Assembly (NCBI GenBank): GCA_000729835.1
Contig: JFHB01000017.1
Location: 124,001 to 188,000, forward strand
Direction of reading: 5' to 3'
Length of the DNA stretch: 64,000 nucleotides
From: Atkinsonella hypoxylon
Lineage: Eukaryota; Ascomycota; Sordariomycetes; Hypocreales; Clavicipitaceae
Shown here: positions 23,402 to 32,514 of the stretch, piece after piece
Layout of the letters: each line of letters opens with the position of its first letter
Position numbering within the stretch: the first letter of the stretch is position 1
Position numbers and translations under genes: made by a program
Notes under the pieces: model-generated
The model's database searches: none
The model's input: the letters and a program-made list of their open reading frames with translations, nothing else
Told to the model about the DNA's origin: nothing

Positions 23402-23580
23402 ATTATGGGTTAAAACCATGAATCCGTATGAAACACGGGCATGTGATCCTGACCAGGAATATATGGTCAGAAGCCATCATTAAGTAGCTGTTACGGGATA
23501 AAACCACGAATCCGTCGAACACATGGACACATGACTATAGCTATGTATATATAGTCAGAAGCAACTGTCAAGTAGCCAGA
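23402..23580 (+). repeat. Diverged direct tandem repeat, two copies of about 89 bp
   Basis: Copy 1 (about 23402-23490) and copy 2 (about 23491-23580) share in order GGGxTAAAACCA, GAATCCGT, ATATATxGTCAGAAGC and AAGTAGC. They may be part of a decayed LTR (copy 2 starts near TGTTACGGGATAAAACC), but no partner LTR or tRNA primer site is visible. Confidence 0.6.
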
Positions 23581-24129
23581 TTTATCATCAATAAAATATA
23601 CACGTTACTAGTAGCTCTATTTAGGACCTCTTCTAACTTATATTATAACCTATCTTATGTGTCACGGTACATTCGTACCGTAACTGAATGGATTCGTACC
23701 GGGACTGTACGGATCCGGAGTGTAAAGAAAGTCGTGACAAATGCGTAAATAACAAATATAAATGAACTATAACTAATTACTGTATCTGATGTATATGTCT
23801 AATGCTTGGTCGGATCCCTCAGTCAGGAGTGCGAATGTGAGTATTTATGCTCCTGTCTAGTCACGTATGCCGTGCTCTGAGAGATTTGTCACTTATTACA
23901 ATACGAGCATCTTTCTAGCGAACAGCATCGTATACAGCTTACCTGCTGCTACCAACTTCTTTGCTATACCGGGGCACGGCCAGCTGAGCTTATAGAGGGC
24001 GAACGCAAGAAGCCGAAAGACACATCCGCTGAGCAGCTTTTCGGTCGAAAGGTGGTTAAGGCTCCATCTTCAGACGACAGCGAAGACAAAAGCAAAAAGC
24101 AGGAGTTGGCCCCCAATAAGGACTCTTAG

Positions 24130-24327
24130 CTGCTTAACTGCCTCCTTTCTCAGGAGACTGTAGGCCGTAGGCGACCTAAGGCTCTGTGCTATAAGGATAT
24201 AATGATAATAATTATGCGGCACCCTATCGCCGGACGTTGCATCCCGGCTATGGCTATCAAGTTCATTTATCATAAGGGTGCAGACAATAAAGCTAGGCTG
24301 TATGTTGTTATTCCCGCCTTAACTCGA
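24130..24327 (+). pseudogene. DUF3435 fragment (fungal tyrosine-recombinase-like mobile-element gene)
   Basis: One frame reads RRRPKALCYKD, then MRHPIAGRCIPAMAIKF, IYHKGADNKA and further. This resembles the most conserved stretch of fungal DUF3435 proteins, which typically have LCYKD, RHP-x-TGR, PAMAIKF and HHKGADNKPKPT. DUF3435 is the family of the captain-type tyrosine recombinases and of many dispersed relatives. The frame is closed upstream by stops and the rest of the gene is not found nearby, so only a relic remains. Recognition is from memory of the family, without a search. Confidence 0.6.
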
Positions 24328-25782
24328 AGTTTGTTAACTAACTGCCTCCACTTCAGGACTATTTTCTTTTTCTCGCTTACCAAGAAGCTTTATCGTCTGC
24401 GCCGTTTAGACAGTCCCCTCGCTCGCTCTACACAATGGAGCTTTTTTTTTTTTTTTGTTAAGCTTGACTGGCACATGATGAGCCCGAAGTAGCATTGCGA
24501 GACTAGTCCCGTTACGTTAGGGTGGGTGGACCGGACAGGGGCTGTTAAGCCGCGCAAAGTTGATTGGTGGAATGAATGACGAACCCCGCGCTTAGCGCCA
24601 CTTTGTATGCAGGTCAGAAATTGTACTCCCTGCATCCTGTGTGTGTGGGGCAGAACTGGTGATGCAGTTGATTGGTCTGGCGAAATTATAGGACTCATTC
24701 GGTGCTGTGACTGGCAATGGCGGCTGAGATTTACCAGTAATGCTCGCATGAATTGACTTAAAACATCGTCTTGATTATCTAAGTGGAAAGATATTATATA
24801 GCGCTTAGAATGCTGTGCTGGAGGAATACTCAAGGCACAAGGTGGATATATAGGGTATTAAACGCCACTAACAGATATATTCCTTTTTATGCAATTTTCG
24901 ATTAATGAAAAAGTTCCTTCTAGCCCCACACTATAATTACGCATTTCCGAGATGACCGTTGGTAGGCTCCTTTCCCCCTGTCAGGTCGCCGATGCAAAAT
25001 TAAAACATGTTTCAGTTTCCTGCAAAGATGACGTACCCTTGCTGCGGCCACTTACTCTAGCCAACGCTGACCGGTCTAGACTGGTTGTCGCTGAATGCAT
25101 CCTTGTCGCTTATGTGACTCATCGTTGGTGGGGGCTCCTCGTCATAGTTGCTTGTCGCCTCGTTGTCATTTGACTCATTGTCGCGGTGTGGCTCATTGTG
25201 GCTGTGGCCTCGCGGGACATGATAAAATTTCCCATGGTGCATTGCACTAATGCGGGTCAGCTCGGGCCCGAGGTGGGCCCCCCTGCCAGGGGTCTTTGCA
25301 ACTACGTGATCAGTCGCCTTTGTCCTTCGTTTACGTTCTTCAGCCACACTCAGTCTCGGAAATCTTCCCCCCCCTTGACCATTTCCTTCCGCTGAAAACA
25401 GAAACACCCACATGACTCTAAGCGCGGAAAAAATCAGGGATTCCTTTAGCCATAGAAGCAGTTTTCTTTAACAAAGGGAGTTCTCTATAACCTAATTGTA
25501 CGTGCTATAGAGCTGCTAGTTCGACGAGCTTCTTATAGCTAGAATAGCTATTAGAAGGAGAAAGATTAGAACTATCATTAGAGCTAACTTCCTTTTGCTC
25601 CCTATCTTGCCAGACCTCTTAATTAGCGACAGAACAAGCTATATGCGATTGTTTTCAAGCCAATGCCATCTACTGAATAACGTAAAGTCCGGGTGAACAG
25701 TTGTTCCATCATTAGCCATCTCCCCGAGTCGCAATACGTCATCTTGTTTCAATAGTGCACGACTGCGTTCAATCCCACCGCA

Positions 25783-27247
25783 TCAGTTCACCTCTTGATT
25801 TATGCGGAGCTCCTTCATTCTTTTCTCGGCCCAAGTTCCCAAATCGCCAAAATAGTCCTCAGGATCGTCGCCGCGCCAGTCTCGTAGTGCAAACCAAAGA
25901 TGGCGGGCGTCCTTGGCAATCTTGATAGTATGCTCATAGTTCGGTGCATGGAGGAATAGCGCCTGCGATTATTTGTTAAATCCTGTTTTACATTGAGCAT
26001 GGAAACTATCTCAACGGAGGACGTACCTCATGATACTGCCTTGACCCTGTCGCCATTTGCTCCATGTCGTCCACAGTCACGATGCGAGGCAAGCGGGTCA
26101 CGGCGGGCAACGCATCCTCATTAGTTACCAAGTCGGCAAACAGCGCCATTAACGGATCAGAGAGGATGGCTGGCACAATGCAGCCGGTCTCCCAGTCGTA
26201 TAAGGACGTCACAAGAGGTTGATCGTTCGCATCCATTGTAATCGACATGTTGTGAATGCCAAAGTCGCCATGATCAATGACGAACCGGTACAAGATGCTC
26301 TCGTCATCGGCTGTAGGTATAATGTGCGGGATGAGGCGGAGGAGTGACTGCTTGGCTGCTGCGGCAATTGGTCCAACCGTATTATTGTCACTTTCCCACC
26401 CAATCATATCACCAATATTCTTAATGGTGGCTTCAATCTTAGAGGTGAAGAGGGCAACGCAGAACTCGCGAGTGGGGGCAACGGGAATGGGAAACGATTC
26501 CGGCTTATGTTCAAAAAGGCGTTTTTGGAACCAGGCAGAAGCAAATCCCTCAGGGACTTGAAAATTGTACAGTGAGGCACGGATATGAGCTGCCTGGGCA
26601 AGAAGGCAGGACTAGAGGAAACAGTCAGGAGAGGGAATAAACAACAGCTGGTTGAATGTCCGTACCTTTTGAGCAGGGTTGAGGGTCCACCATACGTTCT
26701 TGTCTCCCTCAGTTCTTTGGAAAACAAGCAAGCATCGGCCAGCGATGTCCTTGGGACGGCCGAGCTTCGGGCCTTCATGTTCCACAGGGACACGATGATA
26801 AAGCAGACGAGAAGCCAATATATCCGGCTCTGACTGCAGGAGCTCATACACTTTGGCCTCAAATTTGGCTTCAGGGACTTGCTTATGAATTGGGGAGCCG
26901 TCAAAATCAGGCATGTTGACATCGTCACGGGCCAAGCGTGCTACAACATCAATGCCATTTGACAACTTCAAGTGAAATCCCTTTAGAAATACAGCCTCAT
27001 GTAAGTAAGAGAGGTGTGCGATGGGTTGACAGCATTGTTTACAGCTTACATAGTTGTTGGAGCCGCTATCAACGCGCGGAATATCCACCACTCGGGCAGA
27101 AAGATTTTCCTCAATTTCCTGAATGAGTAGGTTCACATCCCAGATGTCATGGAACGGACTGTTACCACTGTGGAGCAGGGTAAGCAGATTCTTGCCATCA
27201 AAGTCGCTGCCATCAGTCATCTTAGGCCAGTTGTCATGGTAATACAT
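25783..27247 (-). CDS. APH-like kinase (aminoglycoside phosphotransferase / choline kinase fold), fungal type
   Basis: Small-molecule or protein kinase-like enzyme of the APH family that is expanded in filamentous fungi; substrate unknown. Exons are 27050-27247, 26666-26980, 26027-26611 and 25783-25962, total 425 residues. The spliced protein reads GSNNYGFHLKLSNG and VVARLARDDVNMP (ATP-binding N lobe). Then come VAPTREFC, IDHGDFGIHN (catalytic loop HGDxxxxN, Asp about residue 287) and SLYDWETG (metal-binding Asp about 311). It ends with KDARHLWFALRDW. The first intron is ambiguous: I use the AAG acceptor at 26981 because it restores the family's NNYGFH junction; an in-frame alternative ends at 26996. 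No signal or membrane segment is seen. The gene is intact although it sits in the AT-rich accessory block. Confidence 0.82.
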
Positions 27248-27881
27248 TGTGAAGCGAGATTTTACAAGATAATATTAGTGATGAAGGTTCTGTGAGGCGT
27301 GATGGAAAGGTTGAGTCAAACTTAGGTTGGATAGATGGGAACCAACTACTTTATGCACTTTAGAAATCTTGCTTAAAAATTAATAATGTATGATCTGCAT
27401 ATACTTAGCATGCACTCTAACCCCAATTTTATTTTCCAAAGATACTTGCCCCACCTTTATGTACTCGCTAACAGCTGTAATTAGCGTAGGGAGACAGCGT
27501 AGCCACTGCTTTTAGAGAGGCACTGGAGAAAATATAGCGGTTAAGCACTACTCTATAGAAACTTATATCTCTATATAATTTACCCCTGGGTTAAAGTATT
27601 TATTTTCTCTACTCTATATCTTAAGCAGGCTTTAGCCAGCCCCAAGATAGGCTTATTATAGGTCTTAATATTCCGTAGAAGCTCTGCATTATTAAAAGAG
27701 GCCAAAAAACGCAATTTCCCTCGTTGTGTGCACATTAACAACGCGCCAAGTATGCCTGCAAATGCAGCAGGTGCCTTTACGCACAAGATATGTGGAAAGG
27801 TACCTCTTCCGTTTCGGGCTTAGCTCCTACTTCCTACCGCATGATCAAAAAACCGCTGCGGCGTGTTTAGCTACTCCCCCG
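27248..27881. other. AT-rich intergenic DNA upstream of the APH-like kinase
   Basis: Promoter side of the kinase. No gene or named element is recognised up to the foldback element that starts at 27882. Confidence 0.5.
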
Positions 27882-28081
27882 ACGTTGAGTCAGAGGGGCG
27901 GTGTGTGGAACGAAAATTCAGATAATGGAACACCAAATTGGGTATAACGCGGGGTAGAGAATAAACCTGGTAAGGATGTAACGAAGCTGATTCGCTGAAA
28001 TTTACTCCACATTTTTCACTACAAAACGGTTGTTCCAGCATATGAATTTTCGTTCTACACACCGCCCCTCTGACTCAACGT
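27882..28081. mobile_element. MITE-like foldback element, 200 bp
   Basis: Terminal inverted arms of 39 bp at 27882-27920 and 28043-28081 match with one mismatch; the outer end reads ACGTTGAGTCAGAGGGGCGG. The 122-bp centre has no coding capacity. No clear target-site duplication is seen at the ends chosen, so the true ends may differ by a few bases. Confidence 0.75.
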
Positions 28082-28194
28082 GCGCATATGTACATACATT
28101 TATAGTGGGCAGCGTGGGCAAAGCCCCGCCAAGCACGTGGTGACTCCCAGGACTGTCGGGAGTGGAGCGTTGTAGCTCAGGGACCTCACAGTAG

Positions 28195-28592
28195 TTTAGC
28201 TAGGGTGTACAGTAAATCTCAGGTTCAGCCTTATGTGCATTGGTCCAGAGCGGGTCTAGAGCGGGTGTATTTTTAGGCAGAATAGCATGTACCTAGCATA
28301 TACTGGGTATATGCTAATTACGCAGTATTCATTTCTAAGCAAGAGATCTAGAGTTCATAGCGCGTGCATTTATATAGCACTATACCACTAGATATTAGTG
28401 CATATACAACTAGATATAAAAATGTTTAATTCTCACTAATACACTGTGCATTCTGTATATGCCCAGTATATGCCCAGCATATGCTAAACTCTTCACTGCC
28501 TATTCTAGCCAAAAATACACCCGTTCTGGACCCGCTCTGGACCAATGCACACATAGGCTGGACCTGAGATTTACTGGAACCCCATTTAGCTA
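28195..28592. mobile_element. hAT-like MITE with 8-bp target-site duplication
   Basis: Element at 28203-28584 (382 bp) flanked on both sides by the same octamer TTTAGCTA (28195-28202 and 28585-28592). The long, imperfect terminal inverted repeats are about 80 bp: left GGGTGTACAGTAAATCTCAG, right end in inverse TGGGGTTCCAGTAAATCTC. Both continue through TGCATTGGTCCAGAGCGGGT. An 8-bp duplication is typical of hAT elements. The AT-rich interior holds further short palindromes (TAGCATATAC..., AGCATATGC) but no frame. It lies about 70 bp from the start of duplicated unit B. Confidence 0.8.
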
Positions 28593-28660
28593 CAAAAATT
28601 ACTCTACGGTTTAGAACAAAGCTCTAGAGAATGGCAATAAGCGTTAACGGACCAATGACA

Positions 28661-29572
28661 ACAACATAGATTTAAACCCGTAATACCCCACCCTGCTATC
28701 TTCCACAACCCAGCTACATCTATATATATACCCGTGCCGTAGAGCGGCCCATGACCGCCATGTTCATTCAAGCCATTCAACGGCAAAACCGCCGCGGTGC
28801 CTGCCAAAGCGGGGGGACTTCTATAACCCAGCTGCCTCCTGGTTCGCAAAGCAAGCATATCTTTGTTTCTGGTTGTGTCATAGACAAGTCGATTCGAGTA
28901 CTAGACATTCGGTTTCGGAAGAGCCAGTTGCGATAGTTGCTCACCCAGATGTACCCGCCGCGACTCATGGGAGTAATAACCAGAGTGACGTGTGGCTTAG
29001 TAGGCGAATAAGTTGTGGCGTTAACGAGAATTTCCCAATTCTTTGCTTTAACTTTTCTCCATATACGCCGATCGATAACACACTGAATATTGACGTATCG
29101 TGTGGGCATATTTGCTGGCATTGTATATTCTAGAAAGGCACAATGTTCCTCTGGGGGCTTTTCATGATGCTCCACGGTTGACTGAGTGTCCCCAACCTCG
29201 TTCTGTAGCACCGTGGAACAGAGGGTTGTCATAGCAAAGAAGAGAAGATTGATATAAAAATACATCTTGTAAGTGCTTTGTTATGAGGTGTGACAAGGGC
29301 TGTTATTCAGGGCTTGGAGAAGAAGAACTCGATTCACATATAATCTCGTGGTGTTAAAAGGTCCTTCGTTTTTCGTAAGGAGAAGGGGTAGGATAGTTAG
29401 GTTATATACATGAAGGCAACGAAGATGCCTGAGGTCTCTGGCCTGCCGTGCTGGGCCTACACGTTGCCCACCCGCGTGATATCAGGCACGTCAAGGTAGG
29501 ATTGATAGAGTGAAGTCTTTTATTGAGTAGCCCACTTATCTCCCTTTCGAGGTCACCGGACCACGCCACGCT
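28661..29572 (-). repeat. Duplicated unit B around secreted-protein copy 2
   Basis: On the plus strand it begins with ACAACAACAT and CCTGCTATCTTC(C/T)ACAACC, shared with unit C. The common GTGCCGTAGAGCGG and GCCATGTTCATTCAAG block follows. Upstream of the gene it carries AAGAAGAACTCGATT, TAAGGAGAAGGGG, GGATAGTTAGGTTATATACA and GAAGATGCCTGAGGT. It shares GGCACGTCAAG and ACCACGCCAC with unit A at its far end. Confidence 0.75.
28777..29265 (-). CDS. Small secreted protein, effector-like family, copy 2
   Basis: Single exon, 162 residues, with signal peptide MYFYINLLFFAMTTLCST. It shares the framework of copy 1: DTQSTVEHHE, HCAF, YTMP, VNIQ, NWEILVNATTY, HVTLVI, RGGYIWV, SSTRIDL, CLLC, WVIEVPPLW. 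It has two extra Cys (IQC in the middle, FC near the end) that copies 1 and 3 lack, which could make a different disulfide pattern. It lies head-to-tail with copy 3, 520 bp away, same strand. Function unknown. Confidence 0.75.
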   Translation of the reverse strand: MYFYINLLFFAMTTLCSTVLQNEVGDTQSTVEHHEKPPEEHCAFLEYTMPANMPTRYVNIQCVIDRRIWRKVKAKNWEILVNATTYSPTKPHVTLVITPMSRGGYIWVSNYRNWLFRNRMSSTRIDLSMTQPETKICLLCEPGGSWVIEVPPLWQAPRRFCR

Positions 29573-29666
29573 CGGTACATACTAGGCACTTCTGAACGGT
29601 CTCAATAGCAATATGTGTAATTGTAGCTCTTTGTACATTAATATGGATATGCTTAACAGACTTATT

Positions 29667-30455
29667 ACAACAACATGGATGTAAAACCTAATATTCAACC
29701 CTGCTATCTTCTACAACCTAGCTACATATATATATACATATATATATATCCGTGCCGTAGAGCGGCCCATAACCGCCATGTTCATTCAAGACCCCCAACC
29801 CCAGCTCGGGGGGACTTCTATAGCCCATTGGCCTCCTGGTTCGCAAATCAAGCATACGTCTGTTTCTGGTTGTGTTTCAGAAAGTTCGACTCGAGTACTT
29901 TCCACTCGTTGCTTTCCGAAAAGCCCTTGGCGATACTTGACCACCCAGATATACTCGCCGCGACTCGGGGGAGAGATAGACAGGGCGACTGATTTATGAT
30001 GCGAATACATCTGGGCGTCAACGAGAATGTGCCATTTCTTTCCTTTCTTTCCTTGAACTACTTGCGATTTCCCGGTGTCGAGAAAAGGTTGAATATCAAT
30101 GCTGTGTGTGCGCAAACCTGGTGGAAATGGATAGTACATAAAGCCACAATGTCCCGGGTACTCATCATTCTGCTTGGTTGACTTAGTGTCCCGAACCTCG
30201 TTCCGTGGCATCGTGGAACAGAATGTCGTCGTGGCAAAGAAGAGAAGATTGATAAAATGCATCTTGTAAGTGCTCTGTTAGGAGATGTAATACGGGCTGT
30301 TATTTAGGGCCTAGAGAAAAAGAACTTGATTTATATATAATCTTATATAGTGCTAAAGGTCCTTTGTTCTATGTTAAGAGAAGGGGCAGGATAATTAGGT
30401 TATATACATGAAGAGAACGAAAAGGCCTGAGGTCTCTAGCCTACTGAGTTGGGCT
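29667..30455 (-). repeat. Duplicated unit C around secreted-protein copy 3
   Basis: Starts with ACAACAACATGGAT and CCTGCTATCTTCTACAACC, then a TATA microsatellite and CCGTGCCGTAGAGCGG. Upstream of the gene it has AGAACTTGATT, AGAGAAGGGGCAGGAT, TTAGGTTATATACATGAAG and GGCCTGAGGTCTCTAGCC, all matching units A and B. Confidence 0.75.
29786..30262 (-). CDS. Small secreted protein, effector-like family, copy 3
   Basis: Single exon, 158 residues, signal peptide MHFINLLFFATTTFCST. It has the family framework: VRDTKST, HCGF, YPFPPGLRT, IDIQPFLD, WHILVDAQMY, VALSI, RGEYIWV, STRVEL, CLIC, WAIEVPPSW. The mature part contains only the three shared cysteines (HC and CxxC). It has a Lys-rich insert (QGKKGKK) before the W-H-I strand. 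Its 5' leader is close in sequence to those of copies 1 and 2. Function unknown. Confidence 0.75.
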   Translation of the reverse strand: MHFINLLFFATTTFCSTMPRNEVRDTKSTKQNDEYPGHCGFMYYPFPPGLRTHSIDIQPFLDTGKSQVVQGKKGKKWHILVDAQMYSHHKSVALSISPPSRGEYIWVVKYRQGLFGKQRVESTRVELSETQPETDVCLICEPGGQWAIEVPPSWGWGS

Positions 30456-31689
30456 AGACCAGCTTTTGGGACATGTGCCGATAGAGGGAGTGTTTGGGCA
30501 TTGAATATACTTGAAATCGCAACTGGCGGTCAAGGGAAGCTTGGACCATCTAATCATATAATAAACTTTTTACTCAGGAAGTTGGTTCTAGTTATCGTAA
30601 TTTTCATGGTCCTAAGAGGATCATATACCCGTACTGTGTGACAGTAAGGTTACAGAGCAAGAGCGTTGCTGACATATGCGCTCTAGTAATCTATCTTATT
30701 GATGCTGAGCTGGCTCCAATCGGGTATTATGGTACCATAAGCCGCTGGCCCAAGCTGCGAATCCTTAAGTGGCCTTTAGTCGTCCTGGAAACTTTGCGAT
30801 TTGTGATGTACCCTCTTTTGTAACTAGGACAATTGCAAACGCTTTAATTAGACTGCAAGTTATTACTATGGAACAGGTTCCTAAACTAGCTTGCTAGATT
30901 TTTGCAATCTTGGGCACGCAGATCAAAGCACTTAAACCCGCAGCGGCAACTCACTCATTTGCCGTTCGACAGCCATTTGGCTCGATTTGCCCCTACATGC
31001 AGATAGGGTTGGAGTGTATTTCAATGACTCGATACAGTTCAAATTCAGTCTTGCAAGTTTCGTGTAGAGAGACACCTGCAACCTCGAATTTAACCGCTTG
31101 GCTCTGCCCAGGGCCACAGCGCACGCAAAGTAGAGCCGATTTCAATTACGTCGTGATTATATTCAGTATTCCGCGGACGCTGCAGCCGCAAAGGTTGATT
31201 CGATTCGATTCGATTCGATTCGATTCAGCCTGTTGAGAGTCTCGACAATCCGCTCAGTTGGTTACCCCCTTGAGGTCTTGTAAACGTGACGACGAAGGGG
31301 CCCTGCACCCTAAGCTAGAGACACTAGGTTCTTACTCCGTAGATGTACCGAGAATAAGCGCAATGTTACGCACGTGTGAAAACAATTGGCTCGTTCGATG
31401 CTTTTCGACGCGGCGTATAACACCTCCCTGCGAGCTCGGAGGAGCATACCACAAGGGTACGCTAATCTCTCATAGAGAGAAGTGGGGTAACACAACCTGT
31501 TACGTAACGAGTTGTTGCATCGCTTTTATCTATACATTCGAAGGAAAATCCCTCAATATCCCTTTTGTACTTATTTTAAGTTGTTGTTCACCTTGATCTC
31601 AATCTTAATTCATTCCCTTCTTGGCTATTGCATCTAAACACAGCATCTAGTGCGACAGTTTTGCACAGACGCGGGTAAGCGCGAGTGGA
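30456..31689. other. Gene-free DNA between unit C and the perfect hairpin
   Basis: No gene is recognised. A GATTC pentamer microsatellite (about 31196-31228) is present. Short plus-strand frames (30408-31236, 31258-31596) are without motif. Confidence 0.5.
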
Positions 31690-31807
31690 CGCGGGTAATA
31701 CTACTATCTCTTTGATGTCCATTGGGCTACACTCGTTGATTTAAATTAGTGGGTCGGTACGCGAGTGTAGCCCAATGGACATCAAAGAGATAGTAGTATT
31801 ACCCGCG
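31690..31807. repeat. Perfect 46-bp inverted repeat (hairpin) with 26-nt loop
   Basis: Arms 31690-31735 and 31762-31807 are exact reverse complements (outer end CGCGGGTAATACTACTATCT, inner end GGGCTACACTCG). The loop at 31736-31761 is AT-rich on its left side. Directly outside the right arm follows a tandem array of ACCCGCGCCT / ATCCGCGCCT decamers (31801-31860), and related CGCGGGTA words precede the left arm. It looks like a young foldback element or the centre of a recent palindromic insertion. Confidence 0.85.
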
Positions 31808-31860
31808 CCCACCCGCGCCTATCCGCGCCTATCCGCGCCTACCCACGCCTACCCACGCCA
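31801..31860 (+). repeat. Decamer tandem repeat (CCGCGCCTA-type)
   Basis: About six copies of a 10-bp unit (A(C/T)CC(G/A)CGCC(T/C)) abut the right hairpin arm. The inverse unit GGCGCGGGTA appears singly on the left side of the hairpin. Confidence 0.75.
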
Positions 31861-32514
31861 GCCTTAACTTTTCTCCCTTAAAGTCCCTCGCAGTCCCTCG
31901 TAACCTTGTTGTGTCAGGGTCATGTCGCATCCCGGAGCGCAATGTTGCGTTGCAGAGCTAAAGCAAATCCCAGCTACTGTGATTGTATGCGCAAAACGGG
32001 TTATTTGACTGCGCCCATCGTGTTCAGAAAGATTGATGCTCAAAGTGCAGATAGAGAAACTTGTGTGATACGCGGAAGAGCGTTCGCGTGGAACCCCCAG
32101 CTTCCGGAGAGATGTTGCAGAGCACGGGTCATATGTGTAAGGCCGACAATCAGGGGAAAAAAGTCTTTGAAGTATCCATGTTGTTGAACTTTGCATATTG
32201 TGCTCGACGCGAGTCTGCAGATGACCTGACCTAGGAACGAAAGTAAGTGAAGGACGGAGGAATCAGGTAGCATTCTCCAGACATTTGACTCCTGTTTTGC
32301 CTAATTGTGGTTCTGGCTTTTTTTTATTTGAAGCTAAACAGAGAAAGCTTGACCTTGCTTCTTATTCCGACTTTATACAGGGGAAAAAATTGCTTCCCGC
32401 TGCATACAATCTACGACCGGACAGTCACGCAACGAACAAAGAGTGACAGTCGTGACGCGGTTCAAATCCAAGACTGACCCTGGACTAGAATCTCAACCTC
32501 GCTTTCACGCCCAC

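Larger units (their letters stand above)
22160..25782. other. AT-rich gene-poor block with transposon debris
   Basis: Most of this stretch is AT-rich (very strongly at 22960-23200) with stop-filled frames, as expected of DNA eroded by repeat-induced point mutation. Recognisable pieces are a diverged tandem duplication (23402-23580) and a DUF3435 fragment (24130-24327). A TG-rich patch lies at 22606-22645 and a T-run at 24440-24456. No intact gene is seen. Open frames at 22422-22802 and 25057-25413 are of low complexity or without motif. Confidence 0.6.

Noticed and set aside
23491..23720. Complete LTR retrotransposon
   Set aside because: Only one possible LTR-like start is visible; no second LTR, primer-binding site, gag or pol motif was found.
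32440..32480. GGTTCAAATCC, resembling a tRNA T-loop
   Set aside because: No acceptor stem, D arm or anticodon arm could be folded around it.
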